From contig JAXMBX010000036.1 of NCBI GenBank assembly GCA_046349635.1, positions 1 through 54,531 on the forward strand: DNA of 54,531 nucleotides, given 5' to 3'. The first letter of the stretch is position 1. The number at the start of each line of letters is the position of its first letter. The notes beneath the pieces are model-generated. The model did no database searches. It was not told where the DNA came from and saw only the letters and a program-made list of their open reading frames with translations. Source of the DNA: JAXMBX01 sp046349635. Its GTDB lineage: Bacteria; Planctomycetota; Planctomycetia; Planctomycetales; Planctomycetaceae. Position numbers and translations under genes: made by a program. Positions 7,857-16,744 of the stretch are shown here, in pieces.

Positions 7857-9386
7857 TTAAGCCTGAATGCTCGCAGAAAATTGCACGATAGGTGCAGACA
7901 TGGGAGCGGTCTCCCCCAAGGCCTGTTGATACATCTCGTGATAGATCTCCGCCGTGCGGCTCCAATCCCAGCGCTGCCGCATGGCATGCTGTCGCAGCCG
8001 CTGCCAATGCTCGGTCGATCGGAATTGCTCCCGTGCCCTGTCGAGGGCCGTCACCAGGTTGGGAACATCCGGGAAATGAAAGACGAAACCCGCAATGCGA
8101 CCGGGGGGTAAACCGTCGCAGACCGCGTCACAGACAGTGTCCGCGATCCCCCCCACACGCTGACCGATCGGGATAGTTCCATAGGCACCGGCGGCCATGG
8201 CTGGAAATCCACAAGGCTGGGATCGGTGCAACAGCACCTGGGCATCCGCGGAGGCCAGGAGACGACGGTAGGAGACGTCGCTCAATTCCCCCCGAACCAC
8301 GACGGCACGGTCGGTCCGTTCCCCGATCGGGCTGGTGACCTTGCATTCCCCTTCAGAACCTCCCAGCAACACGAATTGCGTGTCGGTCTCGCGCGAGCGT
8401 TCCAGCAGTCCGTATAACAGTTCTCCGCCGCTACGGCGATGAAATGGCCCCACGACGCCGACCAGAAAAGCATCCCGCGACACCGGCAGGCCAAACTCGT
8501 GCTGAAATGCCGCCTTATTGGCGGCCTTCCCGGACGCGACATCCTCGGCCCCATAATTCTGAAACAGTGTCCGGTCCGTTTCGGGACTCCAGTCGGCAGG
8601 ATCGAGCCCGTTCAGGATCCCACGCAGCACCTGGCGCCGTGACCGCAGCACCCCTTGCAGTCCGTTTCCCTGTTCCGCGGTCTGGATCTCCTGGGCATAG
8701 GTCGGGCTATCCGCGGTCAAGAGATCCCCGAACACCAGTCCCGTCTTAAGCAGGCTGAGATTTCCGAAAAACTCCATCTGCTTCCAGTTGAAATGTTTCC
8801 AGTCGAGGCCGGTAAGGACCATGTCCCAATGCCAGAAGACCCCCTTGTAACTCATGTCATGGACCGTGAAGCAACTACGGGTATGAGAAAATCCCGGTAA
8901 CGAGGCGTATTCGATATCCAGGAGCGCGGGGACCAAACCCGTGGGCCAGTCGTGTGCGTGAATGATGTCCGGATTGAGATCCAGTTGGCGGATGGTTTCC
9001 AGCACGGCACGACTGAAAAATGTGAACCGCTCACAGTTGTCCCGATAGTCCTGTCCCTCCTCCTGATACAGATCCGGACGCTGAAAAAAGGCCGGCTGAT
9101 CAATCAGCAGGTACCGCACGCCGGACTCGGCCAGAGTTGTCTCCCACACCTTGCCGGTCATTGTTTTGGAACCGAGCGGAATTTCCAGGGAGAGGTCCAT
9201 CGCTTGAAGCTGATGATGCGCCAGGAAAGAGTCACGACCCTGCTTCCCGGTAAAGAACGGAATAATGCAGGTAGTTTCGATTCCGGTGCGGGCATGTTCG
9301 CAGCACAGTTTCCCCACGACTTCCCCCAGCCCACTCTTACTGGAGAACGGCGCTGATTCCGCAGCCGCCATGACTAACGATTTCAT
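7857..9386 (-). CDS. glgA: Glycogen synthase-like GT5 glycosyltransferase with altered motifs
   Basis: GT-B fold GT5 family, normally transferring glucose from ADP-glucose to glycogen. The 509-residue product has the N-terminal MAAAESAPFSSKSGLGEVVG block, PDIIHAHDWPTGLVPALL, GILNGLDPADWSPETD and a C-terminal GIPIGQR-like YGTIPIGQRVGGIADTV segment, all in family order. Two motifs depart from canon: KTGGLADV reads KSGLGEVV (Lys kept), and the EPCGL motif reads SQPCGFPAMAAG, so the conserved Glu that corresponds to E377 of E. coli GlgA is Gln. The enzyme may therefore be impaired or have changed chemistry. The start at 9386 has a good AGGAG site; an earlier start at 9440 lacks one. First gene of the glucan cluster. 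Confidence 0.87.
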   Translation of the reverse strand: MKSLVMAAAESAPFSSKSGLGEVVGKLCCEHARTGIETTCIIPFFTGKQGRDSFLAHHQLQAMDLSLEIPLGSKTMTGKVWETTLAESGVRYLLIDQPAFFQRPDLYQEEGQDYRDNCERFTFFSRAVLETIRQLDLNPDIIHAHDWPTGLVPALLDIEYASLPGFSHTRSCFTVHDMSYKGVFWHWDMVLTGLDWKHFNWKQMEFFGNLSLLKTGLVFGDLLTADSPTYAQEIQTAEQGNGLQGVLRSRRQVLRGILNGLDPADWSPETDRTLFQNYGAEDVASGKAANKAAFQHEFGLPVSRDAFLVGVVGPFHRRSGGELLYGLLERSRETDTQFVLLGGSEGECKVTSPIGERTDRAVVVRGELSDVSYRRLLASADAQVLLHRSQPCGFPAMAAGAYGTIPIGQRVGGIADTVCDAVCDGLPPGRIAGFVFHFPDVPNLVTALDRAREQFRSTEHWQRLRQHAMRQRWDWSRTAEIYHEMYQQALGETAPMSAPIVQFSASIQA

Positions 9387-9707
9387 GGGTGATTCTCCTG
9401 CGAGAAAGTGAGAGAGTCCGTAATATGGGCGCAAGCGCACACTGACAAGGAATTATCGGCAGAATCGGCAAATTCCTTAAATCCAGCCCAGTCTCACCAG
9501 CTTTTTGCGGGTATTCGCGCGACCCTGAGTGGGGCAAGAGGCATAAATCACCGCTTTTCTTGGGAAAAAAAGCAAATCGGAACTTCGAGAACGGGTGTTC
9601 CAATCCTCGCCCACCGTCGCCACCTTGTTTATAATCGTTTGAACTCACTTTATTTGGAACATTTGTCCCCCCGGTGACGACCAGTTGCCTGCAGTTACTG
9701 CCCGCTC
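9387..9707. other. Divergent intergenic region between glgA and the sensor kinase gene
   Basis: About 320 bases separate the divergent glgA and histidine kinase genes, so both promoters should lie here. A perfect TATAAT sits at 9630-9635 on the plus strand, but no matching -35 hexamer is visible. No sigma54 (-24/-12) element and no clear operator was recognised by eye. Confidence 0.5.
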
Positions 9708-11081
9708 ATGAGAGATCACCCCCAGATTCGCGATGAGTTCCATTGGGAACTGGCCGCGGAAGCCATTACGGTCCGAATTCGCTGGTTCGGCCTGTGCATG
9801 GGATATGTCCTGGTCGATCTGCTACAGCGTGCCCCTCAAAACCGCCCCACGATGAATTCCATCCTGGCGCTGGGGGCGGTGTATGCCCTGCTGGACACCT
9901 TCTGGAGTCTGAAGGGGCGGGTGTTCATGGGGCGGTGGCCCCTGCTGGTCTCCGTCATGGAGGCGCTGTTCATCGGGCTGCTGTGCCAGTTCGATGCCGG
10001 GCTTGAAAGCCCCTTCCGGTTCTACTATTTCCTGTCGCTGCTGGTGTGCGCGATTCGAAACTCACCCGCCGTGACCTATGCCACGTTTGCGCTGCACGCG
10101 GTCAGCCTTTGCTCCCTCGCGTGGGCGCGGGGTGCAACCTCGGAAGATGCGCTCGCCTCGTGGCTCCTGATGCTCGTCATCATGGGATGGGTGACGTGGG
10201 CCAGCACGTCACTCGTCGAACTGCTGAAAAAAGCCGGCCAGCGAACGCTGGTGCTGAATGCCGTGCTGAAGGAAAACCAGGCGTTGCTGGAAGAGCGAAT
10301 CCAGGAACGGACCCGCGAACTGCAGGAGTCCCAGGCGTTGCTCGTGCAGAATGAAAAGCAGGCGGCGTTTGGCCTGCTGGCGGCGGGAATCGCCCACGAA
10401 GTCGGCAACCCGTTAGCGGCGATCAGTTCCCTCGTCCAGATGCTCAACCGCCGCCATCCCGATGAATACACGCGGGAAAAGCTGCAACTCGTCGGGGACC
10501 AGTTGAGCCGCATCCAGGGGATTCTGCGCGAACTGGTGGATTTCAGCCGGCCCGCCAACAAGGAGCGGAGCAAGTGCGACATCCACGAAGTGATCGACGC
10601 GGCCCTCAATATCACGAAATATTACAAGCGGTACAAAGGGAAGCAGATCGTACGGAGTTACGCGACCGACCTTCCCCGGGTCCGGGTGATGCGGGACCAA
10701 CTCGTGCAAGTCTTCCTGAACCTGATCCTCAACTCGATGGACGCGACCGATGAGGGAGGAACCATCGAAATCTCGACCAACCTCGAAGATAAATTGCTGA
10801 AGATCACCTTCCGGGATGATGGCTCCGGCATCCCTCTGGAAGACCAGCAGCGAATCTATCAACCCTATTTCACCACCAAGCCGACCGGAACCGGGTTGGG
10901 CTTGTTTGTGTGTCAGAACATCATGGATCAGATGCTGGGGGGCAAAATTGAACTGGTCCGCTCCTCCGCGGAAGGAACCACATTCCTGGTCACGCTACCG
11001 GTGGACGACCTGCCGGCAGCCGTGGATCCCCCCTCACCATCCCCCGCGGAAACCATTCCCTCTGAAGTTGGAACATGCTGA
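9708..11081 (+). CDS. Membrane sensor histidine kinase (NtrB/AtoS-like)
   Basis: Two-component sensor kinase. The N-terminal 180 residues contain several hydrophobic helices (LVSVMEALFIGLLCQF, FYYFLSLLVCAI, WLLMLVIMGWVTWA), followed by a coiled coil (about 190-215). The HisKA H-box AGIAHEVGNPLAAISS lies near residue 225, followed by the N-box (LNLILNSMDAT), G1 (DDGSGI), F (YFTTKPTGTGLGL) and G2 motifs of the HATPase domain. The EVGNPL variant is typical of kinases partnered with NtrC-type regulators. The coding region overlaps the next gene by seven bases, so the two form a cognate pair. No periplasmic sensory domain is evident; the input may be the membrane segment itself. Confidence 0.92.
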   Translation: MRDHPQIRDEFHWELAAEAITVRIRWFGLCMGYVLVDLLQRAPQNRPTMNSILALGAVYALLDTFWSLKGRVFMGRWPLLVSVMEALFIGLLCQFDAGLESPFRFYYFLSLLVCAIRNSPAVTYATFALHAVSLCSLAWARGATSEDALASWLLMLVIMGWVTWASTSLVELLKKAGQRTLVLNAVLKENQALLEERIQERTRELQESQALLVQNEKQAAFGLLAAGIAHEVGNPLAAISSLVQMLNRRHPDEYTREKLQLVGDQLSRIQGILRELVDFSRPANKERSKCDIHEVIDAALNITKYYKRYKGKQIVRSYATDLPRVRVMRDQLVQVFLNLILNSMDATDEGGTIEISTNLEDKLLKITFRDDGSGIPLEDQQRIYQPYFTTKPTGTGLGLFVCQNIMDQMLGGKIELVRSSAEGTTFLVTLPVDDLPAAVDPPSPSPAETIPSEVGTC

Positions 11082-12430
11082 ACAAAAGGCGCAGTGCACT
11101 GATCGTTGAGGATGAGCAGATCATCCGCAACTCTCTCCAGGAGATATTGAACGCCGAGGGTTACGAAACCGTCGCGGTGGGTTCGACTCGCGCCGCGATT
11201 GAAGCGGCCCGCGCCCGCGATTTCGACGTCGCGATCTGTGACGTGCAACTGCCGGACGGGGACGGGTTGGTGATGATGCGGACCCTGCTGCAGATCCAGT
11301 CGCATTTGGCCGTGTTGATCATCACCGCCTATGCAACCGTGGAGAACTCGGTGGAGGCGTTCAAGAACGGCGCCTACGACTACCTGGTCAAGCCGGTGAT
11401 TTTCGACGACCTGCTGCACAAGCTGGAGCGGTTCTTCCGCCACCGGGAACTGGTCACCGAAAACCAGCAACTCCGCCGCGAAATCGCCCGCAAGGAAAAT
11501 TTCGAGGAACTGGTCGGTTCCAGCCAGGCGCTGCAAGTGGTGCAGAGCGCGATCCGCAAAGTCGCCGCGACGAATTCCAACGTCCTGCTGGAAGGGGAAA
11601 CCGGGACCGGGAAGGAATTGTTCGCCCGCTCGATTCATCGCGCCGGTCCGCGACGTGATGAAAAATTCCTCGCCATTAACTGCACGGCCTCGCCGGTTGA
11701 ACTCCTGGAGGGAGAACTGTTCGGTTATCGCAAGGGGGCGTTCTCGGGTGCGGAGTCGGACCATCCCGGTGCCTTCGTGCATGCGGGACAGGGCACGGTC
11801 TTTCTGGATGAAGTCGCGGGGCTGCCGCTAGGAACCCAGGCCAAGCTCCGACGTGCGATTGAATACCAGGAGATCACGCCGCTGGGGCGTGCCGAACCGG
11901 TCCAGATCCAATGCCGCGTGATCGCCGCCACCACGCGCGACCTGATGCAGGAGGTAGCCGAGGGACGATTTCACGAAGATCTGTTCTATCGGCTGAATGG
12001 AGTCAAAATCCAGATCCCCCCGCTGCGCGACCGCCTGGACGATATTCCCGAACTGGTCGATCATTTCCTGGCGAAACATACCCAGGCCATGGGAAAACGG
12101 GTTCTGAGCGTGAGCAGCGAAACCATGCGGCTACTGATGGCCGCCCGCTGGAAAGGGAACGTCCGCCAGCTCGACAACGCGATCGAGCGTGCGGTCATCA
12201 TGTGTGAGGGGACGCAGATCGAGCCGAAGGACCTCCCCAGCGACCTGCTGGGTGTCGGGCAGCCTCTCCCCGCTACGGATGACCTCCGCTCCGCCCTGCG
12301 ACATTACGAACGGCTGCACATCACTCGCGTGCTGAAGCAGTGGCCCGACAAACGGGAAGCGGCGAAACGGCTCCGCCTGGGTCTGTCCAGCCTGTATCGT
12401 AAGATTGAAGAACTGGGGATCGACCTCTAA
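11075..12430 (+). CDS. Sigma54-dependent response regulator (NtrC family)
   Basis: Receiver, AAA+ and DNA-binding domains in order. The phosphoacceptor is Asp56 (VAICDVQLPD). The AAA+ domain has Walker A GETGTGKE at about 174-181, the sigma54-contacting GAFTGA loop as GAFSGA at about 221-226, and Walker B TVFLDEV at about 241-247. The C-terminal Fis-type helix-turn-helix is REAAKRLRLGLSSLYRKIEELGI. It should drive sigma54 promoters after phosphorylation by the overlapping upstream kinase. The Thr-to-Ser change in GAFTGA occurs in active family members, so activity is expected. Target genes are not evident: no -24/-12 element was recognised in the window. Confidence 0.95.
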   Translation: MLNKRRSALIVEDEQIIRNSLQEILNAEGYETVAVGSTRAAIEAARARDFDVAICDVQLPDGDGLVMMRTLLQIQSHLAVLIITAYATVENSVEAFKNGAYDYLVKPVIFDDLLHKLERFFRHRELVTENQQLRREIARKENFEELVGSSQALQVVQSAIRKVAATNSNVLLEGETGTGKELFARSIHRAGPRRDEKFLAINCTASPVELLEGELFGYRKGAFSGAESDHPGAFVHAGQGTVFLDEVAGLPLGTQAKLRRAIEYQEITPLGRAEPVQIQCRVIAATTRDLMQEVAEGRFHEDLFYRLNGVKIQIPPLRDRLDDIPELVDHFLAKHTQAMGKRVLSVSSETMRLLMAARWKGNVRQLDNAIERAVIMCEGTQIEPKDLPSDLLGVGQPLPATDDLRSALRHYERLHITRVLKQWPDKREAAKRLRLGLSSLYRKIEELGIDL

Positions 12431-12549
12431 GACGGGTTCGTTTGTAAGAAACCGCAATTTCTATAGCCGTTTCCTTCCTTCGACAGTTACAGTAAACTGC
12501 ACACGCGGAACCGCGTTCCACATCAAGTCGCGTCACAACAGACACTCGC

Positions 12550-13743
12550 ATGGCAGACTCTTCTTCGGCCAAGAAAAGTTCAGGCGTCAGCAAGCCGTCA
12601 GGCGTCGACTCCTCACCTTCCACTCCCATACCCTCGGACTCGAAGGAAGGGATTCCCGCGAAGGCGGCCACTGTCCTGGGGGACTTTCGCCTCCTGCGGC
12701 GACTCGGTCGGGGAGGAATGTCTGAAGTCTACCTCGCGGAGCAAACGTCCCTGAAACGCCAAGTGGCCGTCAAGGTACTCCGCAAGGAACTCCTCAAGGA
12801 TCCGATGGCGCTCAAGCGGTTCCGGACGGAGGCGACCGCCGTCGCCGGTTTGAGCCATCCGAACATCGTCCAGGTCTACATCGTCGGGGAGCATGGCGAA
12901 CTGCACTACATGGTGCAGGAATATGTCCCCGGCCAGAACCTCCGGGAGTACCTGGTTCGCAAGGGGCCGCCTGATCTGCTCCTGGCGATCCACATCATGC
13001 GGCAGATCTGCCTGGCGCTGCAGGCGGCCGAGCAGGCGGGAATCGTCCACCGGGATATCAAGCCGGAAAACATCCTGCTGACCCGCAAGGCGGAAGTGAA
13101 GGTCGCCGACTTCGGCCTCGCCAAGATGCTCCAGCCGCAAAAGGACGTCCGGCTGACCCAGGCGGGGATCACGATGGGAACGCCTCTGTTCATGAGTCCC
13201 GAACAGATCCGAGGGGCGGATCTCGATCATCGGAGCGATCTGTATTCTTTCGGGGTGACCTGTTTCCAGATGCTGGCCGGGGAACCCCCATTCGACGGCA
13301 ATGACCCGATGGCAATCGCGATGGCGCACCTGAACGATGTTCCGCCGAAGCTCTCGGATTTCCGTCCGGATCTCCCGCCGTTGTTGACCAAGATGGTCGA
13401 CAAGCTCCTCGAAAAGAATCCGAACGACCGCTACAGCTCCGCCACGAATATCCTCAAGGATCTTAAGCGACTGTCGGAAGAGCACAACCGGGATGTCGAC
13501 CTGAACCCGATGACGAACGCCAGCCTGCCTGCGGTCGCTGCCGCCGAGTCCAAAGGTGACCGCCTCTCAACCCGCTGGAATCCGCTGATGGAATTTCTCG
13601 ACCAGCCGGTCGTCCATCAGCTTCCCTGGATGCTCATTGCCGCTCTGGTTTTTGGCGCCGCAGCCGCGGGAGGGGGCTGGTGGCTGCGCAAGGTGGATCC
13701 GGTCGCGGTCCGATTTTTCCAGCCTCCCGCTGACCAGCGCTGA
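12550..13743 (+). CDS. Ser/Thr protein kinase with C-terminal membrane anchor
   Basis: Hanks-type kinase of 397 residues. After a Ser/Pro-rich, probably disordered leader of about 40 residues come the Gly-rich loop GRGGMSEVYLA, the catalytic Lys (VAVKVL), HRDIKPENILL, DFG and the activation-segment end GTPLFMSPEQ, so all catalytic elements are present. A juxtamembrane linker leads to one transmembrane helix (WMLIAALVFGAAAAGGGWWL) and a tail of about 20 residues. There is almost no extracytoplasmic domain, so sensing is likely by other means. It is followed by an FHA-domain phosphatase whose FHA domain could bind its phosphothreonines. No clear ribosome-binding site precedes the ATG. Confidence 0.93.
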   Translation: MADSSSAKKSSGVSKPSGVDSSPSTPIPSDSKEGIPAKAATVLGDFRLLRRLGRGGMSEVYLAEQTSLKRQVAVKVLRKELLKDPMALKRFRTEATAVAGLSHPNIVQVYIVGEHGELHYMVQEYVPGQNLREYLVRKGPPDLLLAIHIMRQICLALQAAEQAGIVHRDIKPENILLTRKAEVKVADFGLAKMLQPQKDVRLTQAGITMGTPLFMSPEQIRGADLDHRSDLYSFGVTCFQMLAGEPPFDGNDPMAIAMAHLNDVPPKLSDFRPDLPPLLTKMVDKLLEKNPNDRYSSATNILKDLKRLSEEHNRDVDLNPMTNASLPAVAAAESKGDRLSTRWNPLMEFLDQPVVHQLPWMLIAALVFGAAAAGGGWWLRKVDPVAVRFFQPPADQR

Positions 13744-13868
13744 CACCGCGCCCCAAATCCGGCGTATTTACCAGTAAACGGCAGGGGATGCGGCTCTCCC
13801 ATCAGGACGTTATGATGAATGGGTCGCGGTCCCGAGGTCGCCGACTTCATGCATAAGGATTTTCGCGG

Positions 13869-15629
13869 ATGCCATTTTTGGAAGTCCGACAGGGTGGCTT
13901 TCCCCAGCAGACCGTCGAGCTGCAGGGAGATCGCATCGTCATCGGGAGAAATCCCGCCTGCGACCTCATTCTGGACGATGAATCGGTCAGCCGACGCCAC
14001 GCCCAGATCCTCCACAGCCACGGCACCTACTACCTGGAAGACCTCCGCAGCCGCAACGGGACACTGCTGAACGGCGGCCGGGTCCAGGAACGGACCCGGC
14101 TGCAGGACAAGGACACGATCCATCTCTGCAACTTCGAATTGCAGTTTCTGGAGCAGGCCCAGGTTGCGTTGACGGCGACCGGGACCCTCTCCCACCGTTC
14201 CGGCACAACTCACCCCCTCCCGCATGCGCGGAAGGCGGACACCACGCCGCGCACCGGGATCATCGCCGAGCATGCTCCCCTGAATGATGACTCGATCATT
14301 TCGAGCGTCGATCTGACCGGCGTCGAGAATCCCCGGACGGCCGTCAAGCCAGAGCTGAAACTGCAGGCAATGGTCGCCATTGTCCAGAGCCTGCGGAAGA
14401 AACTCGCCTTCGACGAACTCCTCCCCGGCATTCTGGACCACCTGCTGCGGATCTTCCCGCAAGCCAAACGGGGTTTGATCCTGCTCCCGAATTCTGACGA
14501 GGTGCCGATCCGTTTTCATATCGCGGCCTCCCTCTCACGCTCACCCGAATCCGAGGGACACAAGGATTCCGTCAGCTATTCGATCTTGAGGGCGGTCCTC
14601 GAAAAGAAACAGGCGATTCTGAGCGAAGACGTCGAACACGACTCCCGCTTCGGTCCCAGCGACAGTCTGGCGGAACTCAGTATTCGTTCGATGATGTGCG
14701 TCCCGCTGCTGGGGCAGGACGACAACGTGATCGGCATCCTGCAACTGGAGAGCCCCGACCTGCTCGCGCGGTTTCAAAAGGAAGATCTCGAGCTGCTGGC
14801 GGGAATTGCCTGCGTCGTCGCCCTCTCCATTGAAAATGCGATGCTTCTGGAAGACGTCCTCCGCAGGCGTGATCTCGAAAAGGAACTGGAATTCGCCACC
14901 CAGGTGCAACTTGGGTTCCTCCCCAGCAAACGTCCGCAACACCCCGGCTATGAATTCTTCGACTACTACGAGCCAGCCCACCAGATCGGCGGGGACTTCT
15001 TCGACTACATTCCGCTCGATGACGGGAGGTGGGGGATCGTCATCGGCGACGTCGCGGGGAAAGGGATTCCGGCAGCGCTCCTGATGGCCCGGATGCTCGC
15101 TCAGGTCCGGGCGCACGTCGTTCCCGGACGGAGCGCGGGGGATGCCCTCTCCTCACTCAACGCCGCGGTCTCGTGCTCGGGGCTGGGGCACGGTTTCGTT
15201 ACGACGCTCGTGATGATCGTCGATCCGGTCCGGAACGAACTGGAGTGGTCGAACGCCGGCCATCTGCTCCCGATGCTGCGGGATGAAGAAGGGCAGATCC
15301 TGGAACTCCTCACTCCCAGCGCCAGTTTTCCGCTGGGGGTAAAGCCGGACACCCGCTATCAGAACTGCAAGCGAACCTTCAACCGGGGGGATTGTCTGCT
15401 TCTGTTCACGGACGGAGTGACGGAAGCCATGAGCCCGCGCAAGGAACTTTACGGCACCCAGAGGATCCGGAAGCTGTTCGCGAAATACGGGGGGAGTGTC
15501 CAGCAACTGGGGCATCGCCTCCTCTCCGACGTGGAGGAATTTTATGATGGAATTCCCCAGCACGATGATATGTGCGTGATTGCGATGCGACGGCAGATTC
15601 AGCAGGAAACGGTGGACCAGAAATCCTGA
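13869..15629 (+). CDS. FHA-GAF-PP2C (SpoIIE/RsbU-type) phosphatase
   Basis: Three-domain signalling protein of 586 residues. The N-terminal FHA domain (about 1-95) has GRNPACDLILDD, SVSRRHAQI and LRSRNGTLLNG, the phosphothreonine-binding core. A linker with Thr/Pro-rich sequence follows, then a GAF domain (about 180-335; SMMCVPLLGQDDNVIGILQL). The C-terminal SpoIIE-like PP2C domain (about 350-575) has EFATQVQLGFLPS, GGDFFDYIPLDDGRWGIVIGDVAGKG and LLLFTDGVTEA with the metal-binding Asp residues. An AAGGAT site precedes the ATG. Following a Ser/Thr kinase gene, it is a plausible partner in a phosphoswitch, for example dephosphorylating an anti-sigma antagonist; no such antagonist is in the window. 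Confidence 0.93.
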   Translation: MPFLEVRQGGFPQQTVELQGDRIVIGRNPACDLILDDESVSRRHAQILHSHGTYYLEDLRSRNGTLLNGGRVQERTRLQDKDTIHLCNFELQFLEQAQVALTATGTLSHRSGTTHPLPHARKADTTPRTGIIAEHAPLNDDSIISSVDLTGVENPRTAVKPELKLQAMVAIVQSLRKKLAFDELLPGILDHLLRIFPQAKRGLILLPNSDEVPIRFHIAASLSRSPESEGHKDSVSYSILRAVLEKKQAILSEDVEHDSRFGPSDSLAELSIRSMMCVPLLGQDDNVIGILQLESPDLLARFQKEDLELLAGIACVVALSIENAMLLEDVLRRRDLEKELEFATQVQLGFLPSKRPQHPGYEFFDYYEPAHQIGGDFFDYIPLDDGRWGIVIGDVAGKGIPAALLMARMLAQVRAHVVPGRSAGDALSSLNAAVSCSGLGHGFVTTLVMIVDPVRNELEWSNAGHLLPMLRDEEGQILELLTPSASFPLGVKPDTRYQNCKRTFNRGDCLLLFTDGVTEAMSPRKELYGTQRIRKLFAKYGGSVQQLGHRLLSDVEEFYDGIPQHDDMCVIAMRRQIQQETVDQKS

Positions 15630-15751
15630 TCTTTCGGGAATGTCCCAGTTTGCCAGATCCCCAAGGGAGTCTTGCGTTTTTGAGCGATTCTGCTATCTTG
15701 TCCGAACTTGAACGGAGCCGGATTTTCTCCGGAGGGTCCAGGCTGGTTCAT

Positions 15752-15822
15752 TCCCCGCTAGTGTAACGGTAGCACAAGAGATTTTGGCTCTCTTAGTCCA
15801 CGTTCGAATCGTGGGTGGGGAA
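15752..15822 (+). tRNA. tRNA-Gln (UUG)
   Basis: A full cloverleaf can be drawn. The acceptor stem is TCCCCGC with GTGGGGA (one G-T pair), the D stem GTGT with GCAC, the anticodon stem AGAGA with TCTCT around the loop TTTTGGC (anticodon TTG), and the T arm CCACG-TTCGAAT-CGTGG. The discriminator is A at 15822. CCA is not encoded. A strong terminator follows about 20 bases downstream. Confidence 0.95.
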
Positions 15823-15844
15823 TTCTTGAACGACACAAACAAGG

Positions 15845-15881
15845 CGGGCGTGAGGTCAGCAGACCCCACGCCCGTTTTTTT
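15845..15881 (+). terminator. Rho-independent terminator after tRNA-Gln
   Basis: The inverted repeat CGGGCGTG (15845-15852) with CACGCCCG (15867-15874) forms an 8-bp stem with a 14-base loop, followed directly by seven T residues (15875-15881). It should end the tRNA-Gln transcript and also separates it from the convergent gene at 15.9 kb. Confidence 0.85.
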
Positions 15882-15902
15882 ATGCGCACACAGCGAGATC
15901 CC

Positions 15903-16577
15903 TCACGGAGGGGGAAGATCGTCCCACGGCTCGAGTTCCATGTCGGGGAGATCGGGGAGGTCCGTCCAGTCATCGGGAGGGGGATCGAAATTGAGATCAA
16001 ACGGTTCGTCCCAGGGGTCGGGGAGGTCAGGTGGTTCGGGGAGGTCCCACGGGTCGAAATCGGTCTCAAAGTCAAGCCAGGGGGAGTCCGCCGCAAAGTT
16101 TTCTATCTTCCCCTGAATCTTGACCTGCTTTTGAGTCGTGGCTCCCGCTGCGGCGGAGAGCTTTGAACTCGGCGCATCGGAGACGATGATCTTCGCTTTG
16201 AACCCACCGGGAGGCTGTCCGTCGTTGGTGAGAGTTCCGGTCAGTTTCTTTTTGTGCTGGGTCAACTGCAGCACGCCGATGATGTCTCCTCCTGCCGCAT
16301 GCGTGATCGCCCGCCATTGTCCGCTGAGGTCCGGAAACTTGGGGGCCTTGGGGGTCTTCGCAGCTTGTTCCGCGTCGTAGTGCTGCTCGTGTTTTTTGTG
16401 CTTGCCGGTATCTGCATGGGCATCGTCAACCGCCACTTCAGCGGCAATGCCCTTCCCGTGAGACATCACCGCGGAAAGCAGGCAGCGGGATTCAAAACCC
16501 TCCAGCGTGAGTTGTGGGGACAAATGACGGGCGCAGGAGCGACGTCTGCCGCGCGGGGGGAAAAACCAGAGATCCAT
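15903..16577 (-). CDS. Secreted hypothetical protein with LEPRxLLS-like motif and Asp/Pro-rich tail
   Basis: No enzymatic domain was recognised. The N-terminus (RRRSCARHLSPQLTLEGFESRCLLSA) resembles the LExRxLLSA motif that marks many exported planctomycetal proteins. A central segment (about 85-165), DLSGQWRAITHAAGGDIIGV followed by LTGTLTNDGQPPGG, looks like a small beta domain of the type that compares binding or turnover values. The last 50 residues repeat aspartate-proline-tryptophan motifs (DPWDLPEPPDLPDPWDEPF), making the tail strongly acidic. The ATG at 16577 has AAAGAGAA upstream and gives 224 residues; a longer frame opens with TTG at 16613. The protein may be a cell-surface or matrix component, but no function can be assigned. 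Confidence 0.72.
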   Translation of the reverse strand: MDLWFFPPRGRRRSCARHLSPQLTLEGFESRCLLSAVMSHGKGIAAEVAVDDAHADTGKHKKHEQHYDAEQAAKTPKAPKFPDLSGQWRAITHAAGGDIIGVLQLTQHKKKLTGTLTNDGQPPGGFKAKIIVSDAPSSKLSAAAGATTQKQVKIQGKIENFAADSPWLDFETDFDPWDLPEPPDLPDPWDEPFDLNFDPPPDDWTDLPDLPDMELEPWDDLPPP

Positions 16578-16744
16578 GAAATTCTCTTTTCGCTCGTCTG
16601 AAGAAAGCCCCAAGGGAGATGCAACAACAGGCCCTATTATCCTGGCGTTCGAGGGGTTGCGGAAGAGAAAAACCGACCGGATTAACAGAGGAAGGGAAAT
16701 TCTAATACGCCGGGATTAACCGCGCTTCGTGCTACAATGGCCGC

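Noticed and set aside
15752..15822. tRNA genes as integration sites for a mobile island
   Set aside because: No integrase, no direct repeat of a tRNA 3' end and no phage or plasmid genes were seen near either tRNA.
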